Below are positions 7,065-14,115 of a stretch of DNA of 25,358 nt, piece after piece. The stretch's first letter is position 1, and each line of letters starts with the position of its first letter. The stretch is from CAZCBJ01 sp964496705 (GTDB taxonomy: Bacteria > Chloroflexota > Anaerolineae > Anaerolineales > Anaerolineaceae). Position numbers and translations under genes: made by a program. Location of the stretch: positions 1 through 25,358 of the forward strand of contig CAZCBJ010000034.1 of assembly GCA_964496705.1 (NCBI GenBank), written 5' to 3'. Below the pieces are notes generated by a model. The model was not told the origin of the DNA. It saw only the letters and a program-made list of their open reading frames with translations, and did not search any database.

Positions 7065-7733
7065 ATGAATCCACAGCCTGTTCAAATCGACTCGCTCACC
7101 GGCCTGCTCACCCGCAAAGCCTTCCTCCAACGACTGGAAGAATCCCTGGCGCAGGCCAAAACCGGACAGCGGCCCGTCTCGCTGGGCTTCTTCGACATCG
7201 ACCACTTCCTGCAGGTCAACGAGCAGCACGGCCACACCGCTGGCGACGCCGTGCTGGTGAGTGTGGCCGCGCTGGCGCGCGAAGCGGTGGGCCCCGCGGC
7301 GCTGGCCGCGCGCTACGGCGGCGACGAGTTCGCCGTGCTGCTGCCCGGCGTCGAGCGCGAAGCCGCCTTCCTCGCCCTGGAAAAGCTGCGCGCCGCGCTG
7401 GAATCCCGCACTGACCTGGCCGCCGGGCACGAGATGCGCGTCACCATTTCCGTCGGCATCGCCGCCTTCCCCATCGACGGGCGCTCCACCGCCGAGCTGC
7501 TGCGCCGCGCCGACGAAGCCCTCTACCGCGCCAAGCTGGCCGGGCGCAACACCATCCGCCTCGCCGTCGAAGAGCGCATGTCCGCCCGCACCACCTACTA
7601 CACCCAGACCCAGCTCGAGCGCCTCGCCCTGCTCGCCCGCCAGCAGAACAGCGGCGAAGCCGAGCTGCTGCGCGAAGCCCTCGACGACCTCATCTCCAAG
7701 TACGGCGTGGACGAGATTTTGTCGGGGGGCTAG
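7065..7733 (+). CDS. GGDEF diguanylate cyclase with C-terminal RHH-like domain
   Basis: This 222-residue protein has a GGDEF domain at residues 8-168. It begins with DSLTGL, has metal-binding FDIDHF (Asp44), an intact YGGDEF active site (85-89) and the SVGIAAFP strand near 129-136. The RxxD inhibitory site normally just upstream of GGDEF is replaced by GPAA, so product inhibition through it is unlikely. There is no sensor domain. Residues 175-214 (RTTYYT, helix, NSGE turn, then AELLREALDDLI) match the beta-strand/helix/turn/helix pattern of ribbon-helix-helix (CopG-type) DNA-binding domains. Such a fusion would tie c-di-GMP synthesis or GTP sensing directly to DNA binding. AGGAG precedes the ATG. 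The stop shares CTAG with the convergent HIRAN gene. Confidence 0.88.
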   Translation: MNPQPVQIDSLTGLLTRKAFLQRLEESLAQAKTGQRPVSLGFFDIDHFLQVNEQHGHTAGDAVLVSVAALAREAVGPAALAARYGGDEFAVLLPGVEREAAFLALEKLRAALESRTDLAAGHEMRVTISVGIAAFPIDGRSTAELLRRADEALYRAKLAGRNTIRLAVEERMSARTTYYTQTQLERLALLARQQNSGEAELLREALDDLISKYGVDEILSGG

Positions 7734-8152
7734 AGAGCGGGGGTTTCCGTCAAGATGATCATATACAGCCGCATCTGCACCGGCGGGTAGTCATCAGGCA
7801 CCTCTTCCAGCAGCACGATCTCGGCCCCGATGGCCACGTCCTGGTCGGCGATCGCCGCCGGGATGGGATTGTCGATGCGCGGCACATAGCCCAATTTAAT
7901 CCCATCCTGGCTGTACACCGCGATGGCGTTTGCGTCGTGCGGGTTGTCCGGCTCGCGGCGCAGCTCCAGCTCGTCGCCCAGTTTCAAGCGCGCGAACACC
8001 TCCGCGCGCATGCCCTCGTGAAAGTAGAAACCGGCGATGGGCACGCTCAGCAGGTACACCTTGCGCGCGCGGGCGCGCTGCTGGGGGCTGGCGTGCGCCA
8101 ACGGCGAGAGCGCCACCACACCCAACAGCTTCAGGAAATCACGGCGGTTCAT
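7730..8152 (-). CDS. Tat-exported HIRAN-domain protein
   Basis: This is a 140-residue protein. Its N-terminus has a twin-arginine signal, NRRDFLK, followed by a hydrophobic stretch ending in HAS (about residue 21), implying folded export or membrane anchoring. Residues 31-135 form a HIRAN domain: the core includes GFYFHEG, LKLGDELELRREPDNPHDANAIAVY in pieces (59-80) and GIKLGYVPR (84-92). HIRAN domains are best known from helicases and bind DNA ends, but small stand-alone exported forms exist whose role is unclear. The start ATG at 8152 lies only 10 bases after a TATAAT, so the mRNA may be leaderless. The 3' end overlaps the GGDEF gene stop by 4 bases. Confidence 0.88.
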   Translation of the reverse strand: MNRRDFLKLLGVVALSPLAHASPQQRARARKVYLLSVPIAGFYFHEGMRAEVFARLKLGDELELRREPDNPHDANAIAVYSQDGIKLGYVPRIDNPIPAAIADQDVAIGAEIVLLEEVPDDYPPVQMRLYMIILTETPAL

Positions 8153-8162
8153 TTCAGGAATG

Positions 8163-8168
8163 ATTATA
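8163..8168 (-). promoter_or_regulatory. -10-like TATAAT giving a near-leaderless HIRAN mRNA
   Basis: TATAAT on the minus strand with only 10 bases between it and the ATG. With the usual 6-8 base distance to the transcription start, the leader would be about 2-4 bases. No Shine-Dalgarno sequence is present. Confidence 0.45.
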
Positions 8169-8238
8169 CGCGCTTTTGATCAACGCAAGCTTCCGCCAGA
8201 GCGCCCGCCGGGCGACAGGCGCCCTCCATTTCTTCATG

Positions 8239-8244
8239 TATAAT
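8239..8244 (+). promoter_or_regulatory. -10-like TATAAT for the rml operon
   Basis: TATAAT preceded directly by TG, 41 bases before the rmlC ATG. No recognisable -35. Confidence 0.45.
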
Positions 8245-8285
8245 CATTTTATCGATTGATTTCCAGCGGCGGACTAAAGGTTTTT

Positions 8286-8837
8286 ATGCACGTTTATCCC
8301 AGCCACGAGATCCCCGACATCCTGCTGATCGAGCCGCAAATTTTTGCCGATGAGCGCGGCTTCCTGTACGAGGCCTACCAGGCGCGCAAATATGCCGACG
8401 CCGGCATCCCCACCAGCTTCGCCCAGGACAACCACTCCGCCTCGCGCCAGGGCGTTCTGCGCGGGCTGCACTACCAGATACGCCAGCCGCAGGGCAAGCT
8501 GGTGCGCGTGGTGGCCGGCGAGGTGTTCGACGTGGCTGTCGACCTGCGCAAAAGCTCGCCCACCTTCGCCAGGTGGACCGGACAGCGCCTCTCAGCCGAC
8601 AACCGCCGCCAGATCTGGATCCCGCCCGGATTCGCCCACGGCTTCTACGTGCTCAGCCCCTGGGCCGAGGTGCTCTACAAAGCCAGCGATTTCTACGACC
8701 CCGCCGCCGAGCGCACCCTGCTGTGGAACGATCCCGGCTTGAATATCGACTGGCCGCTGATCGACGGGCAGCCCCCGCTGGTCTCGCCCAAAGATGCGCG
8801 CGGCGCGAGCTTCGCCCAGGCCGAAGTCTATGCCTGA
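8286..8837 (+). CDS. rmlC: dTDP-4-dehydrorhamnose 3,5-epimerase
   Basis: The enzyme epimerises dTDP-4-keto-6-deoxyglucose at C3 and C5 in dTDP-L-rhamnose synthesis. The 183-residue sequence shows the RmlC cupin. It has the FADERGFLYE start, QDNHSAS and GVLRGLHYQ with the catalytic His62, PQGKLVRVV (Lys71), IPPGFAHGF (His118) and the Tyr131 region, and ends with LNIDWP and SPKD. Size and motifs are typical. ATG 8286 is preferred over an in-frame TTG at 8256 because AAAGG precedes it and the family starts here. It is first in the rmlC-rmlA-rmlD operon, 39 bases before rmlA. Confidence 0.95.
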   Translation: MHVYPSHEIPDILLIEPQIFADERGFLYEAYQARKYADAGIPTSFAQDNHSASRQGVLRGLHYQIRQPQGKLVRVVAGEVFDVAVDLRKSSPTFARWTGQRLSADNRRQIWIPPGFAHGFYVLSPWAEVLYKASDFYDPAAERTLLWNDPGLNIDWPLIDGQPPLVSPKDARGASFAQAEVYA

Positions 8838-8876
8838 TTTCCCGCTGTTCACCCGACCTGATCAAGGAGCGCTCCG

Positions 8877-9743
8877 ATGAAAGGCATCATCCTCGCCGGC
8901 GGGCGCGGCACCCGCCTCTACCCCATCACCCGCTGCATCAGCAAGCAACTGCTGCCGGTCTACAACAAGCCGATGATTTATTACCCGCTGACCATGCTCA
9001 TGCTGGCCGGCGTGCGCGAGATGCTGGTCATCTCCACCCCCGAAGACCTGCCGCTGTTCCAGCGCCTGCTGGGCTCGGGGGCGCAGTGGGGGCTGCGCCT
9101 GGAATACGCCGGGCAGCCTGAGCCGCGCGGCCTGCCGGAGGCGTTCCTGATCGGCCGCGAGTTCATCGCCGGCTCGCCCGTCTGCCTGATCCTGGGCGAC
9201 AACATCTTCTATGGCACCGGGCTGGTCGCCGAGCTGCAATCCCTGGCGGGGTTGACCCAGGGCGCGGCGATCTTCGCCTACGCCGTGGCCGACCCGCAGC
9301 GCTACGGCGTGGTCGAATTCGACGCGCACGGACATGTGCTCAGCCTGGAGGAAAAGCCCGCCCAGCCGCGCTCCAAGTACGCCGTGCCGGGGATGTACTT
9401 CTTCGACGGGCAGGTTTCCGAATACACCGCCAGACTGAAGCCCTCGGCGCGCGGCGAGATCGAGATCATCGACCTGCTGCGCATTTACCTGGCGCACGGC
9501 AGCCTGCAGGCGCGCGTTCTCGGCCGCGGGGTGGCCTGGCTGGACGCCGGCACGCACGACTCGCTCTTGCAAGCGGCCAACTTCGTCCAGACCGTCGAGC
9601 AGCGCCAGGGGCTGATGATCTCCTGCCCGGAAGAAATCGCCTACCGCCTGGGCTACATCAACCGCGAGCAACTCCACGGCCTGGCGCTGAGCATGCAGTC
9701 CAACAGCTACGGCGCGTACCTGTTATCCCTGCTCAACGAATGA
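8877..9743 (+). CDS. rmlA: Glucose-1-phosphate thymidylyltransferase
   Basis: The enzyme makes dTDP-glucose from dTTP and glucose-1-phosphate, the first step of dTDP-L-rhamnose synthesis. The protein is 288 residues, the standard size. Its nucleotide-binding start KGIILAGGRGTRLYPIT, the SKQLLPVYNKPMIYYPL segment and LILGDNIFYG are diagnostic of short-form RmlA. Other markers include EEKPAQPRS and WLDAGTHDSL. AAGGAG precedes the ATG. The end overlaps the rmlD start as ATGA, so the two genes are translationally coupled. Confidence 0.97.
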   Translation: MKGIILAGGRGTRLYPITRCISKQLLPVYNKPMIYYPLTMLMLAGVREMLVISTPEDLPLFQRLLGSGAQWGLRLEYAGQPEPRGLPEAFLIGREFIAGSPVCLILGDNIFYGTGLVAELQSLAGLTQGAAIFAYAVADPQRYGVVEFDAHGHVLSLEEKPAQPRSKYAVPGMYFFDGQVSEYTARLKPSARGEIEIIDLLRIYLAHGSLQARVLGRGVAWLDAGTHDSLLQAANFVQTVEQRQGLMISCPEEIAYRLGYINREQLHGLALSMQSNSYGAYLLSLLNE

Positions 9744-10621
9744 ACATTCTCCTGCTGGGCAGCCAGGGTCAACTGGGCTGGGAGCTGCAGCGCTGCCTGG
9801 CCCCGCTGGGCGAGTATACCGCGCTGGATTTCCCGCGGGTGGACCTTGGCCAGCCCGACAGCCTGCGCGGTCTGCTGCGCGCGCTCTGCCCGGAGGTGAT
9901 CGTCAACGCGGCCGCCTATACCGCCGTGGACCGCGCCGAGCAGGAGCCTGAGCAGGCCTTCGCGGTCAACGCCGCCGCGCCGGGCGTGCTGGCCGAAGAG
10001 GCCGCGCGACTGCGGGCGGTGCTGATCCATTATTCCACTGATTATGTCTTCGACGGCCAGAAGGGCAGCCCCTACACCGAAGAGGAGGCACCCAACCCGC
10101 TCAACGTCTACGGGCAGAGCAAATGGGCCGGCGAGCAGGCGGTGCAAAACGCGGGGGGGGCAAGTCTGATCCTGCGCACCAGCTGGGTGTATTCGCTGCA
10201 GCGCGACAGCTTTGTCACCAAAGTGCTGGGCTGGGCGCGCAAACAGCAGACCATGCGCGTCGTCACCGACCAGGTTGCCAACCCCACCTGGGCGCGCATG
10301 CTGGCCGAGCTCACCGCGCAGCTGCTGGCGCAGGGCGGCAAGGACCTTCATGATTGGTGTTTCGAGCGGCGCGGGATTTATCACGCCGCCGGATCGGGCT
10401 TCACCAGCCGCTACGAGTGGGGCAAGGCGGTGCTGGAGCTGGACCCCCGGCGCGAGGAACAGGTGGTGCGGGAATACCTGCCCGCGCTCACCGCGGACTA
10501 TCCGACCCCGGCATCCCGCCCGCTGTTTTCGGCGTTGGATTGCCAGCGGCTCACCCGCACTTTCGGGCTGCGCCTGCCGGACTGGCTGCCGGCGCTGCAA
10601 CTGGCGATGGAAGCCCGCTAG
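9740..10621 (+). CDS. rmlD: dTDP-4-dehydrorhamnose reductase
   Basis: This NAD(P)H-dependent short-chain reductase performs the last step to dTDP-L-rhamnose. The 293-residue protein has the Rossmann motif GSQGQLG (7-13), VNAAAYTAVDRAE (55-67), STDYVFDG (99-106) and the catalytic pair YGQSK (Tyr124, Lys128). Its start overlaps the rmlA stop by 4 bases. The dehydratase gene rmlB, usually beside these genes, is not in the window, so the second step must be encoded elsewhere. The gene converges with the GT2 gene, with only 6 bases between the stops. Confidence 0.96.
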   Translation: MNILLLGSQGQLGWELQRCLAPLGEYTALDFPRVDLGQPDSLRGLLRALCPEVIVNAAAYTAVDRAEQEPEQAFAVNAAAPGVLAEEAARLRAVLIHYSTDYVFDGQKGSPYTEEEAPNPLNVYGQSKWAGEQAVQNAGGASLILRTSWVYSLQRDSFVTKVLGWARKQQTMRVVTDQVANPTWARMLAELTAQLLAQGGKDLHDWCFERRGIYHAAGSGFTSRYEWGKAVLELDPRREEQVVREYLPALTADYPTPASRPLFSALDCQRLTRTFGLRLPDWLPALQLAMEAR

Positions 10622-10627
10622 ACCCGG

Positions 10628-11410
10628 CTAAGCCTCTGACGCTGCCTTCTCCACCACCTGCGTTTCTGCGCCCGTCCGCGGCTCCAGGTAGGCACGCCGC
10701 GCGATCTTCTGCGCGTGCAGGAAGAACTCGATCAGCGTCCAGAGGATGCCGAAACCGTACTCGATGCTGCGTTTCAGATTGATCGATGAAGCCTCGGGGA
10801 AATAGCGGGTGACGATGGGGATTTCCTCGAAGAACAGCCCGCAGGCCATGCCCTGGGCGATGATCTGAGTGTCGAAGATGAAATCATCGCTGTTTTCCAT
10901 AAAGCGCACCGTCTCCAGGTACTTGCGCGAATAGGCGCGGAAGCCGGAGTGGATCTCGGACAGGTAGCGGCGGAAGACAATGTTGGCCAGCGCGGTCAGC
11001 ACGATGTTGGCGTCGTACTTCCACCAGGGCATGCCGCCCTCCAGCGGCTTGCCGCCCAGCATGCGCGAGCCGAACACCGCGTCGGCCTGCCCGTCGAGCA
11101 GGGGCTGCACCATGCGCGGGATCATCGTCGCGTCGTACTGGTGGTCGGGGTGCACCATGACGGCGATATCAGCGCCCATCGCCAGCGCCTGGGTGTAGCA
11201 GGTCTTCTGGTTGGCGCCGTAGCCGCGGTTCACCTCATGGCAGAAGACGGTCAGGCCAGCCTCGCGGGCCACCTCCACGGTGCGGTCTTGCGAACCGTCG
11301 TCCACCAGGATCACGTGCTGCCGATATTCGGGCGGAATCTCGGCCAGGGTGCGCAGCAGCGTTTTTTCGGCGTTGTAAGCGGGTAAAACAATGACAATTT
11401 TTTTGTTCAT
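10628..11410 (-). CDS. Glycosyltransferase family 2 (DPM1-like)
   Basis: This is a 260-residue GT-A enzyme. VIVLPAYNAEKTL starts the fold, VDDGSQDRT (36-44) is the nucleotide-sugar site, NRGYGANQKT follows, and HPDHQYD (87-93) stands in the DxD position. Such polyprenol-phosphate sugar transferases make lipid-linked donors for GT-C enzymes. It has one amphipathic or hydrophobic segment near the C-terminus but no clear TM pair. ATG 11410 is chosen; an in-frame TTG at 11449 would add 13 residues absent in the family. It is the last gene of a minus-strand run after two GT-C-like membrane proteins, which fits donor supply for them. The sugar is not identifiable. Confidence 0.9.
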   Translation of the reverse strand: MNKKIVIVLPAYNAEKTLLRTLAEIPPEYRQHVILVDDGSQDRTVEVAREAGLTVFCHEVNRGYGANQKTCYTQALAMGADIAVMVHPDHQYDATMIPRMVQPLLDGQADAVFGSRMLGGKPLEGGMPWWKYDANIVLTALANIVFRRYLSEIHSGFRAYSRKYLETVRFMENSDDFIFDTQIIAQGMACGLFFEEIPIVTRYFPEASSINLKRSIEYGFGILWTLIEFFLHAQKIARRAYLEPRTGAETQVVEKAASEA

Positions 11411-11463
11411 CAGCACTTTTTCCTTTTGATAACTTGCGAATCGATTCAAGCGATGAGGAGAGG

Positions 11464-12711
11464 TTAAAAATCAATGACTGAAAGCAGAAACATCTGAACG
11501 ATCGCCGCCAGCGTGAGGATAAAAGAAAGCCAGGTTTTCCAGCGCTCCATGCCCAGCGCGGTGAGCAGGAGTAATGGAACAGTGAAATCGAGGGTATAGC
11601 GCGGGCCGAATTGGGCAAAGCCGGTACCCATCAGCAGCAGGATGGGGATATTGGTGATCATGATGGATCCAAACAATGCCCAATTGGCCCAGCGCAGACG
11701 CGGCTTCCAGAAGGCGGCAAAGGCGGCAAAGAAGAGCGGGCTGAGCAGGAACAGGCTACCGCCCATCATCGACTCCCACCTTTTGGGCAGCGGATAGAAA
11801 ATGTACTGGTAATAAAAGTTGATCGGAAGGTAATGAAAGTTGAAGGCACCGTATTTCTCGTAATCGGCGCGGAAGTATTCGTGCATATTGTGATAAGCGT
11901 AGCCAATGTCAAAGGGGCTGCCAAAGCGCGCCTGGTTATAGGCCAGGTACAACAGCCCGCCAACAACGATCGGCAGCGCCCCCAGCGCCACATAGCGGAT
12001 CACCTGTTTCCAATTCCAGGGCTTTTCCTGGTAGAGAAGATAAACAACCGGGAAGATGCCGGTGAAAACCAGCGGAACGCGGGTGAGCATGGCGCAAGAC
12101 AAGGCTAATCCAGTAAGGAACCAGGCCCTGCCGCCCTTCAAAGCAAAAGCCGCCCAGTATGCCAGGATGGTGCAGCCAAAACCGATCAATTGCCCGGTGT
12201 ACCACACCGTGGCTCGCGGCGCCAGGCTGAGGTGCACCGTCCCCAGCGCGAAGAACGCCACCAGGATGGCGCGTTGGGGGGTGGACAAATGCAAAAACCC
12301 CCGCCCGCAGGCAGCGTTCAGCAGCGCAGCCACCAAGCCCACGTTCAGCGCCGCGATCAGCGCAGTGTAGAGCACGTCATTGAATTGCACCCCAAACAGG
12401 GCGACAAACGGCATCAGCACAATCGCCGGAAAAGGCGGCCAGTAGAGGTAATATTGTCCGCCGAAGAGCACCAGGTCATGCGTGGAAGGGGGTGGCAACC
12501 GCAGCGCAAAGCTGCCGTGCAAAAAGGCATCAGCCAGGTAGTTGTAGTAGTTATATGGGGATGGACCGTATGTTCCCACCCAGATGGTTAATGACAGCGC
12601 CACATAAATAAACCCGGCGACGATCGCAGACCCCCAGGGCGACGCCCACAGGCCGGTGAACGCCAATAACAATCGCTGTGCAAAGCCGGGTGCCTTATTC
12701 TCCGTGGACAT
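11464..12711 (-). CDS. Polytopic GT-C-like membrane protein, copy 2 of a tandem pair
   Basis: This is a 415-residue protein with about ten hydrophobic helices. The first outer loop contains YLADAFLHG and HD, followed by QYYLYWPPFP, resembling the acidic first loop of GT-C glycosyltransferases (PMT/ArnT-like), which use polyprenyl-phosphate sugars. The assignment to a specific GT family is tentative. It is highly similar throughout to its neighbour at 12728-13951; long stretches such as LGALPIV-GGLLYLAYNQARFG and GPRYTLDFTVPLLLLTALG are the same. The main difference is a small insertion near residue 42 (TIWVGTY). The start is 16 bases after the paralogue's stop with only a distant AAAGGA, suggesting cotranscription. 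Confidence 0.85.
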   Translation of the reverse strand: MSTENKAPGFAQRLLLAFTGLWASPWGSAIVAGFIYVALSLTIWVGTYGPSPYNYYNYLADAFLHGSFALRLPPPSTHDLVLFGGQYYLYWPPFPAIVLMPFVALFGVQFNDVLYTALIAALNVGLVAALLNAACGRGFLHLSTPQRAILVAFFALGTVHLSLAPRATVWYTGQLIGFGCTILAYWAAFALKGGRAWFLTGLALSCAMLTRVPLVFTGIFPVVYLLYQEKPWNWKQVIRYVALGALPIVVGGLLYLAYNQARFGSPFDIGYAYHNMHEYFRADYEKYGAFNFHYLPINFYYQYIFYPLPKRWESMMGGSLFLLSPLFFAAFAAFWKPRLRWANWALFGSIMITNIPILLLMGTGFAQFGPRYTLDFTVPLLLLTALGMERWKTWLSFILTLAAIVQMFLLSVIDF

Positions 12712-12727
12712 TTTGCGGCAGCATCCT

Positions 12728-13951
12728 TTACCAGACGAAGATTGAGAAGAAATACTGGATGATGGCCAGCAGCACCAGTGCGCCGGAAAACCAGTTTTTC
12801 CAGCGCTCCATCCCCAGCGCGGTGAGCAGCAGCAGCGGGACGGTGAAATCCAGCGTGTAGCGCGGACCGTATTGCACCCAGCCGGTGCCCATCAGCAGCA
12901 GGATGGGGATGTTGGTGACCAGGATCGAGCCCAGCAGCGCCCAGTTGCCCCAGCGCATCCGCGGCTTCCAGAAGGCGGCAAAGACAGCGAAGAACAGCGG
13001 GCTGAGCAGGAACAGGCTGCCGCCCATCAGCGATTCCCAGCGGATGGGCAGCGGATAGAAAATATACTGGTAATACAGGTTGGTGGGCAAATAGTGCAGG
13101 TTGAACGCGCCGTATTTCTCGTAATCGGCACGGAAAAGCTGGTTCATGTTGTGATAGGCGTAGCCAATGTCAAATGGATTGCCAAAGCGCGCCTGGTTAT
13201 AGGCCAGGTACAACAGCCCACCGATCACGATCGGCAGCGCACCCAGCGCCATGCGGCCAACGGCTCGCTTCCAATCCCAGGACTTTTCCTGCCTGAGCAG
13301 GTAGACCGCAGGGAAGATGCCGGTGAGGACCAGCGGCGTGCGCGTGAGCATGGCGCAGGCCAGCGCCAGCCCGGTCAGGAACCAGGCCCGCCCGCCGCGC
13401 AGGGAAAACGCCGCCCAGTAAGCCAGGATGGTGCAGGCAAAGCCGATCAACTGGCTGGTGAACCACACGCTGCCGCGCGGCGCCAGGGTGAAATGCACCG
13501 TGCCCAGCGCAAAAAACAGCACCAGGATGGCGCGCTGGGTTCGGTTCAACTGTAAAAAACCGGCGCGGCAGGCGGCGCGCAGCAGCGCGGCGATCAAGCC
13601 CACGTTCAATCCACCGAGCAGCGCAGTGAACACCACATCGTTGAAGCGCAGCCCAAACAGCGCCACAAACGGCATGAGCACGACTGCGGGAAAAGGCGGC
13701 CAGTACAGGTAATATTGACCGTTAAAAAAAGCGAGGTCGTGGACGAACTCGGGAAGCTGGCGCAATGAAAGGCTGCCATGCAGAAAGGCGTCAGCCAGGT
13801 AGTTAAAGTATGGAAAGGGAGATGGACCGCGAACTCCGGAAAGTGCAAGATAAATCAGACCGGCGATCACTCCAGATCCCCAGGGGGATTCCCACAGGTT
13901 GGCGAAGGCGGTCAGAAATCGCTGCAGCCGGCCAGGCGCATTATCTTGCAT
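12728..13951 (-). CDS. Polytopic GT-C-like membrane protein, copy 1 of a tandem pair
   Basis: This 407-residue paralogue of the next gene has the same topology and the same conserved loops (YLADAFLHG, QYYLYWPPFP, YEKYGAFN-HYLP, YQYIFYPLP). It is first in the minus-strand run leading to the second copy and the GT2 enzyme. The best match in role is an envelope-glycan GT-C transferase or related polyprenol-sugar-dependent enzyme, by inference. The Shine-Dalgarno region is weak (TTTTTGT before ATG). A TAGAAT box 44 bases upstream is the only promoter-like sequence. Both copies look less GC-rich than the flanking genes, which could mean transfer or just membrane-protein codon needs. Confidence 0.85.
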   Translation of the reverse strand: MQDNAPGRLQRFLTAFANLWESPWGSGVIAGLIYLALSGVRGPSPFPYFNYLADAFLHGSLSLRQLPEFVHDLAFFNGQYYLYWPPFPAVVLMPFVALFGLRFNDVVFTALLGGLNVGLIAALLRAACRAGFLQLNRTQRAILVLFFALGTVHFTLAPRGSVWFTSQLIGFACTILAYWAAFSLRGGRAWFLTGLALACAMLTRTPLVLTGIFPAVYLLRQEKSWDWKRAVGRMALGALPIVIGGLLYLAYNQARFGNPFDIGYAYHNMNQLFRADYEKYGAFNLHYLPTNLYYQYIFYPLPIRWESLMGGSLFLLSPLFFAVFAAFWKPRMRWGNWALLGSILVTNIPILLLMGTGWVQYGPRYTLDFTVPLLLLTALGMERWKNWFSGALVLLAIIQYFFSIFVW

Positions 13952-13995
13952 ACAAAAACATTCAGATCCAATCCATCGACATTTCTGTTGAATTA

Positions 13996-14001
13996 ATTCT
14001 A
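13996..14001 (-). promoter_or_regulatory. -10-like TAGAAT for the GT-C/GT2 run
   Basis: TAGAAT on the minus strand, 44 bases upstream of the ATG at 13951, in an AT-rich stretch within the divergent gap 13952-14115. Confidence 0.3.
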
Positions 14002-14080
14002 ACCCAGAAAACCACAGCGCCAGCCCGCGCGGCCTTACAGCCTCCTGACGATCTCACCCACCCGGACGCCTGTTTCGCCG

Positions 14081-14086
14081 TATAAT
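14081..14086 (+). promoter_or_regulatory. -10-like TATAAT for the GH140-like gene
   Basis: TATAAT, 29 bases before the ATG at 14116; AGAAGGT serves as ribosome-binding site. No -35 match is seen. Confidence 0.45.
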
Positions 14087-14115
14087 ATTCCCATCCCATC
14101 CTTCAGAAGGTCACC

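Noticed and set aside
8256..8285. TTG start for rmlC
   Set aside because: The ATG at 8286 matches the family N-terminus and has AAAGG just upstream.
11464..13951. The paralogous gene pair as an assembly duplication artefact
   Set aside because: The two copies differ at many residues, in length and by a clear indel, so they are genuinely distinct genes.
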